Positions 1-7,900 of a DNA stretch of 53,091 nt are shown piece after piece. Every line of letters begins with the position of its first letter. The first letter of the stretch is position 1. The notes beneath the pieces were generated by a model. The model was not told where the DNA came from and did no database searches. It worked only from the letters and a program-made list of their open reading frames with translations. Source of the stretch: Prevotella sp. (GTDB lineage: Bacteria > Bacteroidota > Bacteroidia > Bacteroidales > Bacteroidaceae); contig JAFZSR010000118.1 of NCBI GenBank assembly GCA_017619275.1, positions 1 to 53,091 on the forward strand. Direction: 5' to 3'. A program made the position numbers and the translations under genes.

Positions 1-2
1 AA

Positions 3-74
3 CCGAAGAGTTTTATCCTGCAAATTGACCCATTGACGAATTATTACGGTCAATCTGGACGCCAAGCACCTTGA
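3..74 (+). pseudogene. Possible 3' tail of an upstream gene
   Basis: An open frame enters from the left window edge and stops with TGA at 72-74, giving about 23 residues with FILQIDP near its start. It is too short to assign. It includes the first copy of a 23-bp direct repeat whose second copy lies at the start of the TolC-like fragment, so it may be rearrangement debris and not a real gene end. Confidence 0.2.
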
Positions 75-135
75 TTGCTCAAAATGACTTTATACAAAGG
101 AGTTTTCAGAGATTTTATCCTGCAAATTGACCCAT
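11..135. repeat. 23-bp direct repeat pair flanking a truncated gene
   Basis: The same 23 bases (beginning ttttatcctgcaaattg and ending acccat) occur at 11-33 and 113-135, starts 102 bp apart. The second copy touches the point where similarity to a TolC-type protein begins. A short inverted repeat, ATTGACC / GGTCAAT, lies at about 25-31 and 48-54. This looks like the scar of a duplication or deletion. Confidence 0.6.
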
Positions 136-597
136 AGGTCAGATTTTGGCTCTCTTGACTACAATCTCAATGGTGAAGTCGATTGGAAACGGAAGAATTT
201 CCTCTCCGGCATTGTGGGACTGCAACTATCCATACCAATATTCAATGCTTTCGAAACAAAGGCCCGAATCCGCACCGCCAAGATCAACTTGGAGGATGCG
301 AAGCTAACCCATGACGATGCTCTGCAGCGTGTCCAGAAAGATATCAGCCAAGCTTGGCAGGGAGCTGTCACTGCCCACAAACGCTATGAGGCAGAGATCA
401 AGGCCGAGGAGTCCTGTGCGTTGGCCTATCACTATGTTCTAAAACGCTATGACGCCGGCATGGCCACTCTCTTCGACCTCAGCCAGAGCCGCCAGCAGTG
501 GTTCACTGCCTCTGAAAACGCCTTGCGTATGAAGTACGAATTTTTGATAAGAAAAAAAATATTAGATATAGAGACTCAATTCGTCACACAGGAATAA
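127..597 (+). pseudogene. TolC/OprM-type outer-membrane efflux protein, C-terminal fragment
   Basis: The 156-residue frame resembles the last third of TolC-family outer-membrane channel proteins: the LQLSIPIFNAFETKARI strand/turn motif, then two long helical stretches, then GMATLFDLSQSRQQWF, a form of the usual 'G..sllevl.aq..l' segment. Intact members are about 430-500 residues with a signal peptide. Here the signal peptide and the first channel repeat are missing and the only start is a TTG at 127, inside a 23-bp direct repeat. I read it as a 5'-truncated remnant. No fusion or permease subunit of a pump is visible in the window, although one could lie to the left. Confidence 0.7.
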
Positions 598-638
598 CAA
601 GATGGACTTTCCTGTCTCCAACCGTCGCCAAGCCCTCT

Positions 639-646
639 TATTTTTG
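639..646 (+). promoter_or_regulatory. Putative Bacteroidetes -7 box (TATTTTTG)
   Basis: The box matches TAnnTTTG and lies 27 nt before the ATG of the CDP-alcohol phosphatidyltransferase. No clear -33 TTTG was found at the expected distance. Confidence 0.4.
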
Positions 647-672
647 TGCCATTTTCCTGGCCTTAAAAGTCA

Positions 673-1239
673 ATGAAGCGAATCCCAAATCTCCTGTCTA
701 TGTCGCGGATCGTATTGTGTCTGCCTTTGCTTTTGGTGGATGCAATGACTGTGCCTTTCTGGGTACTTTACCTGATAGCAGGTACGACTGACATCCTCGA
801 CGGATTTCTGGCAAAGCGATGGGGCGTAGAGAGTGAGTTTGGGGCCAGATTGGATAGCTTGGCAGACTTCGTGTTTGTATTGGTAGTAGGATATAAGTTG
901 TTCCCGTGGCTGAAACTGCCTGCTACGCTGTGGATGATGATAGGGCTTATCGCGCTGGTAAAAACAGTCAATGCCATCAGTGCGTATGTGGTAAAACATA
1001 GGATAGAATGCCTGGAGCAGCGAGAGTCGCCAAACTTGTTTGGATGGCCGAGTCGTGACAGGCAAAGACCAAGTCAATTCCTACACACCAAAGCCAACAA
1101 ATTGACCGGTTTCCTGCTCTTTGTCTGCATGATGGCTATTGGACAGTCATACTTCGTCCCGGTGGCATGGGCAATTGCTTGCATCGCTCTCTTCGCCGCC
1201 ATACAGGAAGGACATTTTATTCGAAGCAAGAAGACATGA
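673..1239 (+). CDS. CDP-alcohol phosphatidyltransferase family protein
   Basis: This is a 188-residue integral membrane enzyme that would transfer a phosphatidyl group from a CDP-alcohol to an alcohol acceptor in phospholipid synthesis (the phosphatidylglycerophosphate-synthase-like fold). The family signature is intact near residues 39-64: D-x2-DG-x2-A-K-R-x7-G-x3-D-x3-D, seen as TDILDGFLAKR followed by FGARLDSLADF. Hydrophobic segments before and after the motif fit the usual six-helix bundle. The length is normal. The start is the ATG at 673, with a plausible -7 box 27 nt upstream. Its stop overlaps the next small frame by ATGA, suggesting translational coupling. The actual acceptor cannot be read from sequence, so no gene symbol is given. 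Confidence 0.85.
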   Translation: MKRIPNLLSMSRIVLCLPLLLVDAMTVPFWVLYLIAGTTDILDGFLAKRWGVESEFGARLDSLADFVFVLVVGYKLFPWLKLPATLWMMIGLIALVKTVNAISAYVVKHRIECLEQRESPNLFGWPSRDRQRPSQFLHTKANKLTGFLLFVCMMAIGQSYFVPVAWAIACIALFAAIQEGHFIRSKKT

Positions 1240-1421
1240 AACTAACCAGAGCAACAATTGAAGAATTACATTTTTATAATGGTGTCTGGGAAAAGCAGCC
1301 TTCGCCAGGATTTATGCTCCAGACACGCAGACATTCTTCAGCCCACGTCGCAGTTTTTATAAACTACGTCGTAGTATATAAAAACCGCGTCACGGTTTAT
1401 ATAATTCGTGACGCGGTTTAA
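1236..1421 (+). pseudogene. Small frame overwritten by repeat element
   Basis: The ATG overlaps the stop of the phosphatidyltransferase (ATGA), as in a real operon. Only the first 22 or so residues look like unique protein (MKLTRATIEELHFYNGVWEK). From about residue 23 to the end the codons are supplied by the palindromic repeat at 1302-1424, giving an odd Tyr/Val/Arg-rich tail. I read it as the remnant of a downstream operon gene whose 3' part was replaced by the repeat. A genuine tiny protein is the alternative. Confidence 0.4.
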
Positions 1422-1424
1422 ACA
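1302..1424 (-). repeat. Palindromic ~21-bp-period repeat (R1), copy 1
   Basis: This copy is inverted relative to those at 7312-7405 and 40137-40263. It has four imperfect palindromic units about 21 bp apart, with cores such as ACTACGACGTAGT, plus a conserved flank (TCTTCAGCCCACG and GGATTTATGCTCCAGAC). One perfect 13-bp stem is present: AAACCGCGTCACG at 1382-1394 pairs with 1407-1419. This is the best-preserved stem of the three copies. Confidence 0.85.
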
Positions 1425-1506
1425 ATTAAAAGGCTGATTGATGTTTGTGGAAAGCGGCTACCTCTCAACCCCATATTCTCCAGTTCTTTCAACACCAAAT
1501 AAACAA

Positions 1507-1541
1507 GTTTCTCCCATGCCTTTGAGAGGCATGGGAGAAAC
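1507..1541 (-). terminator. Rho-independent-like hairpin after the Omp28-like gene
   Basis: A perfect 15-bp stem (GTTTCTCCCATGCCT at 1507-1521 with 1527-1541) and a 5-nt loop lie 58 bp past the stop of the minus-strand gene. On that strand the stem is followed by TTGTTTATTT. The rest of 1425-1598 holds no gene that I can see. Confidence 0.65.
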
Positions 1542-1598
1542 ATTATTGGATAAGCGGACTTATAGATTCATGTAGTGGGGAAGAGGCCCCCCCATTCC

Positions 1599-4500
1599 CT
1601 ACCGGCGGATGATTTTGCGACCATTGACAATGTTCACGCCCTTCTGGACCTTGTTCAGGCGTTGGCCGTGCAGGTTGTAGAAAGACGTCGGGGATTGCAA
1701 ATTTCCTTCCTCAGACACCGAGTGGATGCCCACGACACTGGCTGAAGTGACGGGCACCTTCACGGCGTTGGTCACGATGCCGTTACTCTTGTCAATGAGC
1801 ATGGCCACGACGAAAAGCTTAGTCTTGTCCTGGATGATGGGCTCCCATGCTGTGTTGAAGCACCAGTCGGGATAGAAGGTGTAGGTGTGCTCCACGGGCA
1901 CATCGGCCTGCACGCTCTGCGGGATACTCTCGCTGATGCCACCTATCTCAGAGATGCCCACTGCCACGTCGTTGAACTCGAGGTTGGAGATGACCTCGCC
2001 CATCTCGCTCAGCGGCTTCAGGTCTGGGCTGGAGAGGTCTGCTCCGGCGTAGTAGTTGTTCTGGTCCCAGTCGGTGCCCGCCGGACCAGTCATGCCGTCC
2101 TCCACGAGCACGTACTCTATGGCGTAGTTGGCTTTGTCGTCGCTATAGGGGAAGATGACGCTGGTCGTGACGTTGATCTCGTCTTCCGTCTCGTTGAGAA
2201 CAGCCTTCAGGTCGATGTCAGCGTTGGCAAACATGGCGTTGCGCCACTGCAGGACGTCGAGCGTGCTGAAGCGAGAGTCGTCATAGCCGCCTTCGCCACC
2301 GCCGTAGGGGTCAACGCTCATGCCTCTGTCAATCCAGGCGTCGGGGAATCCCGAGACAGGCGAGGGGAAGTCGGTGGTAATCTCCATCGGGTCGTCATTG
2401 TGATAGCTGATGGTAACGAAGTCGTCGGGATAGTTGTTCTTCAGCAGCTCCAGTGCCACGAAGCCGCGTGTGCACCATCCGCACCATGTGCCGGTGTACT
2501 CCTCAAAGAGCGTGCGCTTCTTAGGCACGACGTTGAGCACATTGACGGGCGTCACGGCCACGGGTGCCTGGTCCATGTTGTCCTGTCCGTTCACATTCAC
2601 CACGCGCATGATAAGGTCGTAGGTGCCGGCCTCGCTGGGAGCGGGCAGCGTGAAGTTGTAGTAGGTGCTGAGTCCGAACTGTCCTTTCACGTTGGTGGTT
2701 ATATGCTCGGTGTATGTCTTTCCGTCGAGCTGGTATTCTACATCCATGGTCTGTATGCCGGCAGCTCCGTGGTTGACGAACTGCTGGGTGACGGTGAACT
2801 CGTCGCCGCTCTTCACGAAGACGTTGTCGTCTGCTACGGGAGCCACGGCATTTTCGGCAATGTTGCTGCCGCTGACAGTGACCTCGATGACGGCCGACAT
2901 AGCGGCAGCCTCGCTCAGGTCGGTCCACTTCAGCAGGTTGCGGCTCATGTGAATGTACATACCGCTCTCCTTCACCTGCTCGATGGTGGTGACGGGGCCG
3001 CCAGTACTGTTACTTTCATCGTCGATGGTCACTGAATAGCCCACATAGACGCCTTCGGCGGGGATGAGGTAGGGCCTGGGCAGTGCGACGGTGCAGTTGC
3101 CGGTTTTGGTGGGCGTCACGTCGATGCAGACGAGGTCGGGCATGTTCACATTGTCTTCGACGCGCAGCTGGCTGGACAGCCACACCTTGTAGCCGCTGGT
3201 ACCTGCCATCTTCTTCACGGGGAAGGTAATCTCGTCGATATGACTGCCTGTAAGGGCATCGTTCTGCAGATGAATGGCCACGTCGTAGGTCTGCGGTTTC
3301 CATTTACCGAAGGAGGTGAGATCCTCGTCGCCAGTGTAGGGGCTGAAGGTGATGCTGTTGCCCTGGTTGCTGGGGTCGATGTCGGGATATTCGGGTGTGG
3401 CGGCCTCCGGCTGTATGTCGGTGAAGAGCTCCTGCATCTCACGCCATGCTATGTCTGAGCGCTTCTCTTCGCCACCGCCTCGGTAGATGGCCTGCAAACC
3501 GTAAGCCTCGGCTCCGCCGATGTAGAAGTAGATGGTGTGGGTTGTGCCGTTGATGGTGAAGTCCCATCCGTCAGTGTAGCCGAAGGGAATCTCGGTCATG
3601 GTGGGCTCTGCCAGGTAGATGTGGTCGAAGGCCGAGAACTCATAGACCTTCTCCTCGCCGTTTACGCGGGTATAGACAAGATATGACAGTTTGTCGGGTA
3701 TGATATAATTGCCATTGGTGTCCTCAGTGAAGATTTCGAATTCGAAGACACCCCATCCGTAACCGTATTTGTAGAAGTAGTCGAAGCCATATTCCGTGAT
3801 TTCGGTCCATTTAGGAGTCTTCGGCGTAGCGGCCACCTCGGTGAAGGGCTTCATCGATGCCTTGTTGAATATGGCGGCATAGCTGACGGCTTCTGTGCCA
3901 GCGTTGACAAGGAAACACGAGCTGTTGGTGAATTCATGGTTTGTGGCATCATAGTCGAAGGTGATGTCGGCATCGCTCAGACTGTAATCCGTGTAGGTTA
4001 TGTCGAAATCTTCGTAATAGACCTCCTCGACAGTGGCCGAAACGATGTACTGGAAGCTGCCGCTTACCAGGTCGGCTCCCAAATACTGTCCGTTAGGGAA
4101 CGTGGCCTTGTTGCCGTCGATGGTGCCGTGAATCCAGGCGTCGGGCATGTTGTTGTAGATTCCTTTCACCCACACGTCGTTGCCTTGGAATCCCACCTGC
4201 ACTTGCGACCCCAGTATGCCGGGTGCAGTGATGGCATAGTTGGCGGTCACGAGACCGTCGGGGGCTTCTGCGGGCTGCTCGGTGACGGTCTGCATGGTCA
4301 TGTTCCAGTCGGCAAAGCCCGTCCAGCCACCCTCCTCGCTGGCCAAGCCCACCACGAGGTTGCCACTGGCCAGGCTGTTGACAGAGGTGATGGTGCCATT
4401 CTCCTGGTCGTAGTTGAACTTCAGTTCCTGGTTGCTGGCTTTCACGTAAGTGTCGCCCGACAGCTGCATCATCATGGCGTAGTAGGTGTCGCCAAACTCC

Positions 4501-4961
4501 TCATAGATGGGCTGCGGCAGTTGGAAATTGATGGTGCTTCCACTGAGCGTACCCTCTATCCATCCGCCAGTGTCGAACTGCGAGATGATGTTCTTCATGT
4601 AGACCTTATTGTCGGCACCGAATACCACTTCGCATACCTTGCCACTCACTTCAACATAAAACACGCCAAAGAGCGATGCACCGTATGCTTCGCCGCTACG
4701 GCTCATCAGCACATACTCGCCCTCAGGCTGGTTGGTGACCATGGCGGCCCTGCGAGGCACACGACGCTGGCTTTGCAGCACTTCGCCCAGTGTCGTCGCG
4801 GCATTGCGCTGCAAGGTGGTGCGTGCTGTAGTCTTGCTGTCTTGAAGTCCTGAAATCTGGTGAGTCGTCTTCAGGGCTGTCAGTTTCGTTGGCCTGTCCT
4901 TCGCCAGGCTTACCGTCGCCACGAAGAGTGCGACGAGTGTCAATAGTGTAATTCTTTTCAT
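1599..4961 (-). CDS. Large secreted protein with Omp28-like redox domain and C-terminal secretion-type tail
   Basis: The protein has about 1120 residues. The start chosen is the ATG at 4961, which opens a clean signal peptide (MKRITLLTLVALFVATVSLA); the frame stays open 24 codons upstream but those residues are not signal-like. The N-terminal two thirds consist of repeated beta-rich segments (DAWIHGTIDGNKATF, GGWIEGTLSGSTINF), suggesting tandem related domains. A CARDB/Ig-like segment follows at roughly 690-800. Then comes an Omp28/thioredoxin-like module with EEYTGTWCGWCTRG near residue 820, a CxxC pair. The last 28 residues (YNLHGQRL, GVNIVNGRKIIRR) match the Por-type secretion tail pattern common in Prevotella. 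It is probably surface-exposed or released. It follows the PAP2 gene by 72 nt and may be co-transcribed with it. Substrate and partners are unknown. Confidence 0.75.
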   Translation of the reverse strand: MKRITLLTLVALFVATVSLAKDRPTKLTALKTTHQISGLQDSKTTARTTLQRNAATTLGEVLQSQRRVPRRAAMVTNQPEGEYVLMSRSGEAYGASLFGVFYVEVSGKVCEVVFGADNKVYMKNIISQFDTGGWIEGTLSGSTINFQLPQPIYEEFGDTYYAMMMQLSGDTYVKASNQELKFNYDQENGTITSVNSLASGNLVVGLASEEGGWTGFADWNMTMQTVTEQPAEAPDGLVTANYAITAPGILGSQVQVGFQGNDVWVKGIYNNMPDAWIHGTIDGNKATFPNGQYLGADLVSGSFQYIVSATVEEVYYEDFDITYTDYSLSDADITFDYDATNHEFTNSSCFLVNAGTEAVSYAAIFNKASMKPFTEVAATPKTPKWTEITEYGFDYFYKYGYGWGVFEFEIFTEDTNGNYIIPDKLSYLVYTRVNGEEKVYEFSAFDHIYLAEPTMTEIPFGYTDGWDFTINGTTHTIYFYIGGAEAYGLQAIYRGGGEEKRSDIAWREMQELFTDIQPEAATPEYPDIDPSNQGNSITFSPYTGDEDLTSFGKWKPQTYDVAIHLQNDALTGSHIDEITFPVKKMAGTSGYKVWLSSQLRVEDNVNMPDLVCIDVTPTKTGNCTVALPRPYLIPAEGVYVGYSVTIDDESNSTGGPVTTIEQVKESGMYIHMSRNLLKWTDLSEAAAMSAVIEVTVSGSNIAENAVAPVADDNVFVKSGDEFTVTQQFVNHGAAGIQTMDVEYQLDGKTYTEHITTNVKGQFGLSTYYNFTLPAPSEAGTYDLIMRVVNVNGQDNMDQAPVAVTPVNVLNVVPKKRTLFEEYTGTWCGWCTRGFVALELLKNNYPDDFVTISYHNDDPMEITTDFPSPVSGFPDAWIDRGMSVDPYGGGEGGYDDSRFSTLDVLQWRNAMFANADIDLKAVLNETEDEINVTTSVIFPYSDDKANYAIEYVLVEDGMTGPAGTDWDQNNYYAGADLSSPDLKPLSEMGEVISNLEFNDVAVGISEIGGISESIPQSVQADVPVEHTYTFYPDWCFNTAWEPIIQDKTKLFVVAMLIDKSNGIVTNAVKVPVTSASVVGIHSVSEEGNLQSPTSFYNLHGQRLNKVQKGVNIVNGRKIIRR

Positions 4962-5033
4962 GTTGTTTGTTTTTTTTGTTGTTATATGATGAATGTTTAT
5001 CAGATTCAAGGAATCCATCCGGCCATCAACCAT

Positions 5034-6551
5034 TTATCGCCTGAAAATCTTTTGCTGGTTTTCAATGATGATGCCGCGCGTATCGTCGGTAGCAGGGGTG
5101 CCGTCGAGGCGATAGGCTCGGATTGAGGAAGGCTGGGTGACAGGGCTTTCTGGTGCGATGCCAGTGGTGACGACGCCTTCATACTCGGCACGTGCGGCAG
5201 CAAGCATGTCGAGGAAGGCGGGGTCGGCATGCAGGCGTGCCACGAGGGCGGAAGCGAGCTGGCGGCTGGCCTCGATGTCGGTGTGCCAATGATAGCCCAC
5301 GATGAGTCGGTTATGACCATATTCATAGCCACGTCGCAGTATCTCGTCCTGATGCTCGGGGGCCACCTCGGCCATGACCAGTGCCTCCGACCATCCCAGG
5401 TTGGTGTGGCCCGATGGGAAGCTGCTCTTGCCACGCTCTTTCTCCTCGTCGCCAGCCACGGCCGAAGGCTCGCCCAGCTGCACGAAGGGACGCTTGCGGA
5501 AGCGGATGGGTTTCAGGCGGTCGGCGGTCTCGCTGGCTTTTTCGAGCACGTAGCCTAGCAGTTGGGTGATGGCGGGTGTCGCCTCGTCGCTGATGGTGAT
5601 GCCGATGGCCTCGCCCATCACCTTCTGCATCATGGCCACGCTATATTCGGCTTCCACGCTTGCCGTGTCGCCGCGCTGGGTGCCACGTAGCGGCTTGTTG
5701 TTCCAATAGAGCATGATGTCGGCCATGAAACGTGGTGAGACGGTGTCTACGGGGTTGTTCAGGAAGCGTTCACCGTGGGGCACGTCGGCTTCGGCGGCAG
5801 GGTTGTAGTCCTCGGGCAGTCCCTTCAATCGCGCATACTCGGCGCGTGCAGCGCAGATGTCCTGCTCAAATGCGGGCTCGCTGTGTGCGCGGGCAATGGC
5901 GGCTGCAGCACAGAGGTAGCCTGCCGTGACGTCGCTCTGCCAATGGGCATCGACGATGATGCGGTTCTCGCCATACTCAAAGCCACGGCGCAAGATGGTG
6001 TCCTGCAGCTCGGGCCACATCTCGGCAAAGGCCAAGGCCGTCGCCCATCCAGAGGCCGTGTGCCCCGACGGGTAGGAACCGTTGGCGACCAATTCCTCCA
6101 CATTGTCATACTGTCCCCATGGCATTTCGTTCATCACCATAAAGGGACGCTTGCGCTGGTATTGCAACTTGGGTTTTTTCGTGGATGTAACACCCGTGAC
6201 CAACGATTTCAACAACAGACGGCAGAGGGCGGGCGTCTCTTCGGCGCTGATGGTGTCGATTTCCAGCACCTGGGCCATGATCGAGGCCAAAGCTTCCAGC
6301 CCCATGCGCGACTCCACGCTGGCGCGTGCGCCACGCTCGGTCTGGGCCATGCTCTTGCTCCACTGCCACTGTGCCACATCGTCGAGAAACGCTGCACTCG
6401 ACGAGTCGGGCGGTGCGGGTAGGAAATGGACGGCGTCTGGCAACAGTTCGGCGACGACATAAATGCTGTCGCTACTCGTTTGTGCGCCAGTGTTCATTGC
6501 ACCGCAGAGTGTAAGGATGGCGGTGAGCATCCAAAGTTTCATTTTTTTCAT
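5034..6551 (-). CDS. Secreted phosphatase with two tandem PAP2 / class A acid phosphatase domains
   Basis: The protein has 505 residues, with a signal peptide ending near GAMNTGAQ. It carries two full copies of the acid phosphatase signature. Copy one has KRKRPF near residue 132, YPSGHTASGWA near 157 and ENRIIVDAHWQSD. Copy two has RKRPF near 355, FPSGHTNLGW near 378 and HNRLIVGYHWHTD. In each, the K-x6-RP, PSGH and R-x5-H-x3-D catalytic elements are present, so both domains could hydrolyse phosphomonoesters in the periplasm or outside the cell. Class A phosphatases are normally single-domain proteins of about 250 residues, so this is a fused duplication. The C-terminus (IRAYRLDGTPA, GIIIENQQKIFRR) again looks like a secretion tail. 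Its start is 2 nt from the PPTase stop, which points to one operon. Confidence 0.88.
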   Translation of the reverse strand: MKKMKLWMLTAILTLCGAMNTGAQTSSDSIYVVAELLPDAVHFLPAPPDSSSAAFLDDVAQWQWSKSMAQTERGARASVESRMGLEALASIMAQVLEIDTISAEETPALCRLLLKSLVTGVTSTKKPKLQYQRKRPFMVMNEMPWGQYDNVEELVANGSYPSGHTASGWATALAFAEMWPELQDTILRRGFEYGENRIIVDAHWQSDVTAGYLCAAAAIARAHSEPAFEQDICAARAEYARLKGLPEDYNPAAEADVPHGERFLNNPVDTVSPRFMADIMLYWNNKPLRGTQRGDTASVEAEYSVAMMQKVMGEAIGITISDEATPAITQLLGYVLEKASETADRLKPIRFRKRPFVQLGEPSAVAGDEEKERGKSSFPSGHTNLGWSEALVMAEVAPEHQDEILRRGYEYGHNRLIVGYHWHTDIEASRQLASALVARLHADPAFLDMLAAARAEYEGVVTTGIAPESPVTQPSSIRAYRLDGTPATDDTRGIIIENQQKIFRR

Positions 6552-6553
6552 TG

Positions 6554-7156
6554 TTATAATTGAGTGTTTTGTTGGCTTATGTCACAATTTGTGCAGAGTG
6601 TCACCACCACTCCGTTCTCCTTGGCTATTTTTGTTGAAAAACGGGCTTTTCCCATATCCAGCTCTTTCATGTTGTCGAGCAGGCCACAGCCCAGCATCTT
6701 CAGATAGCTTTCTTTCTCTGTCCATTTCTTTGTGAACGATTCGGCTTTGTTGGCGGATGCGGTTACTTCCCTATATTCCTCTTCACTTAGTATGTACCTT
6801 GCCACATCGTCGTCGTAAAGGATTTCTTCTATGTCTATTCCTACCGGACTGTTTGATATGGCGCAGGCAACGCCTTTCTTGCAATGGCTTAAGTTAAAAT
6901 GTATCTCTGGATGATTGGCAAGGAAGGGTTTCCCCTCACGATTGAACGAAAAGCGTATCTCGTCGTTCACCCCGTAGTCACTTGCCAGCCCTTCTCGCAG
7001 CAGCATAAAAGCTTTGGCGCACAGATATCTGTCTATGTCATTTTTATACGACAGCACTTTCTCTTTGCGCCAGAGTGGTATTTTTTCCAGAATCACATTG
7101 AGTTGATTCCTTATATCCTTCTCATCAACAATAGCTATATACACATTGACAGCCAT
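6554..7156 (-). CDS. 4'-phosphopantetheinyl transferase (Sfp type)
   Basis: The protein has 200 residues. It would move the phosphopantetheine arm of coenzyme A onto a serine of an acyl or peptidyl carrier protein. The two magnesium and CoA-binding motifs are intact: VGIDIEE at 105-111 and WTEKESYLK at 145-153. The upstream FNLSHCKKGVA segment near 87-97 is also typical. The length fits the shorter Sfp-like enzymes. The ATG at 7156 follows a good promoter (7179-7210). Downstream genes begin 2 nt after its stop, so it appears to head a PPTase, PAP2, Omp28-like operon. There is no carrier protein or synthase in the window, so its target (fatty-acid ACP or a specialised pathway) is not identified. 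Confidence 0.92.
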   Translation of the reverse strand: MAVNVYIAIVDEKDIRNQLNVILEKIPLWRKEKVLSYKNDIDRYLCAKAFMLLREGLASDYGVNDEIRFSFNREGKPFLANHPEIHFNLSHCKKGVACAISNSPVGIDIEEILYDDDVARYILSEEEYREVTASANKAESFTKKWTEKESYLKMLGCGLLDNMKELDMGKARFSTKIAKENGVVVTLCTNCDISQQNTQL

Positions 7157-7178
7157 GGCTCACTGCTGAATGACGATG

Positions 7179-7210
7179 CAAAGGTAACACCTTTTGGGCA
7201 AATAGACAAA
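7179..7210 (-). promoter_or_regulatory. Promoter of the PPTase operon
   Basis: Read on the minus strand, a -33 TTTG (7207-7210) and a -7 TACCTTTG (7179-7186) are separated by 20 bp, the spacing expected for Bacteroidetes promoters. The box lies 22 nt before the PPTase ATG. Confidence 0.6.
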
Positions 7211-7311
7211 TGCTAAGCGCAAAAAATAAGTGACGGGGCTTGCCGCGGCGATTATCTATTTAGTAAAAAAAAGCGTTAATTCGTCATGGGATTCGCGGAA
7301 AAAGCCTTTAT

Positions 7312-7405
7312 TTGTTTAAACTGCGTCACGAATTAAATAAACCGTGACGCGGTTTATATAGACTACGACGTAGTTTATAAAAACTGCGACGTGGGCTGAA
7401 GAATA
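7312..7405 (+). repeat. Palindromic ~21-bp-period repeat (R1), copy 2
   Basis: The four units begin near 7318, 7339, 7361 and 7381. The first two pair as a 13-bp stem (AAACTGCGTCACG with CGTGACGCGGTTT, 7318-7330 and 7343-7355) with one T-G position. The third is itself nearly palindromic (ACTACGACGTAGT). The copy ends at CTGAAGAAT and lacks the extra GCTCCAGAC-type flank of copies 1 and 3. Confidence 0.85.
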
Positions 7406-7632
7406 TCTATATTCGGCGTGACCATCCAACGTAGGATTCTTCAAAAGATGTTGCATCTAAACAAGTAATCAATGCCTACGCCCTTGCAAACCACGTCGTT
7501 TACCGGCGCAAATGCCTACATTCCCGCCAAAAGCGAGCCGTTTCCAGCTGCAATCGCGCAAAAATCATGGAGGCGCGAAGAGGTGCTATCCTTTCTCCCG
7601 TTCTGTCTGTGGTTTTCTGTACGCTTTAGTGC

Positions 7633-7817
7633 AAGTTAGGTTGCAAAATTGCAAATTGCATGCACTCTCATGCAGGTGCAGGGAGGGTAAAATATATGGA
7701 ATATTAATGTAATATATTGTATATTAGTTATTTATATAAATTATTATACATAATTTAACACTTTCTTTTCCTTCACCAAAAAAAATAAATGCAATTTGCA
7801 ATTTTGCAACCTAACTT
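7633..7817. repeat. 185-bp element with perfect 29-bp terminal inverted repeats
   Basis: The left end 7633-7661 (starting AAGTTAGGTTGCAAAATTG) is the exact reverse complement of 7789-7817. The 127-bp interior is very AT-rich (many TATAT/AATAT runs) after a short GC-rich start, and encodes nothing. The size, exact inverted ends and lack of coding suggest a MITE-like or structured-RNA element. No target-site duplication was evident. Confidence 0.7.
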
Positions 7818-7846
7818 TATTTTGGTATGTTCTTGTGTCATAAAAA

Positions 7847-7875
7847 ATACTGCCGTCTATCGCAGACGGCAGTAT
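7847..7875 (-). terminator. Rho-independent terminator of the SusCD/DUF4843 operon
   Basis: A perfect 12-bp stem (ATACTGCCGTCT with AGACGGCAGTAT) and a 5-nt loop lie 25 bp after the stop of the minus-strand gene. On that strand the stem runs into six T residues. Confidence 0.88.
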
Positions 7876-7900
7876 GCTCTTTCCTTATGGATGAAATAGT

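Larger units (their letters stand above)
7157..7900. other. Gene-free 744-bp interval rich in repeats
   Basis: I see no convincing protein or RNA gene here. From left to right it contains the PPTase promoter, copy 2 of repeat R1, an unassigned stretch at about 7410-7630, an element with perfect 29-bp inverted ends at 7633-7817, and a strong terminator for the minus-strand gene to the right. Confidence 0.7.

Noticed and set aside
1887-3035. A 382-codon plus-strand open frame
   Set aside because: It is antisense to the Omp28-like gene and has only low-complexity Val/Gly/His content.
7633-7817. Possible insertion sequence
   Set aside because: The inverted ends are perfect but the interior has no room for a transposase, so it is listed as a non-coding element only.
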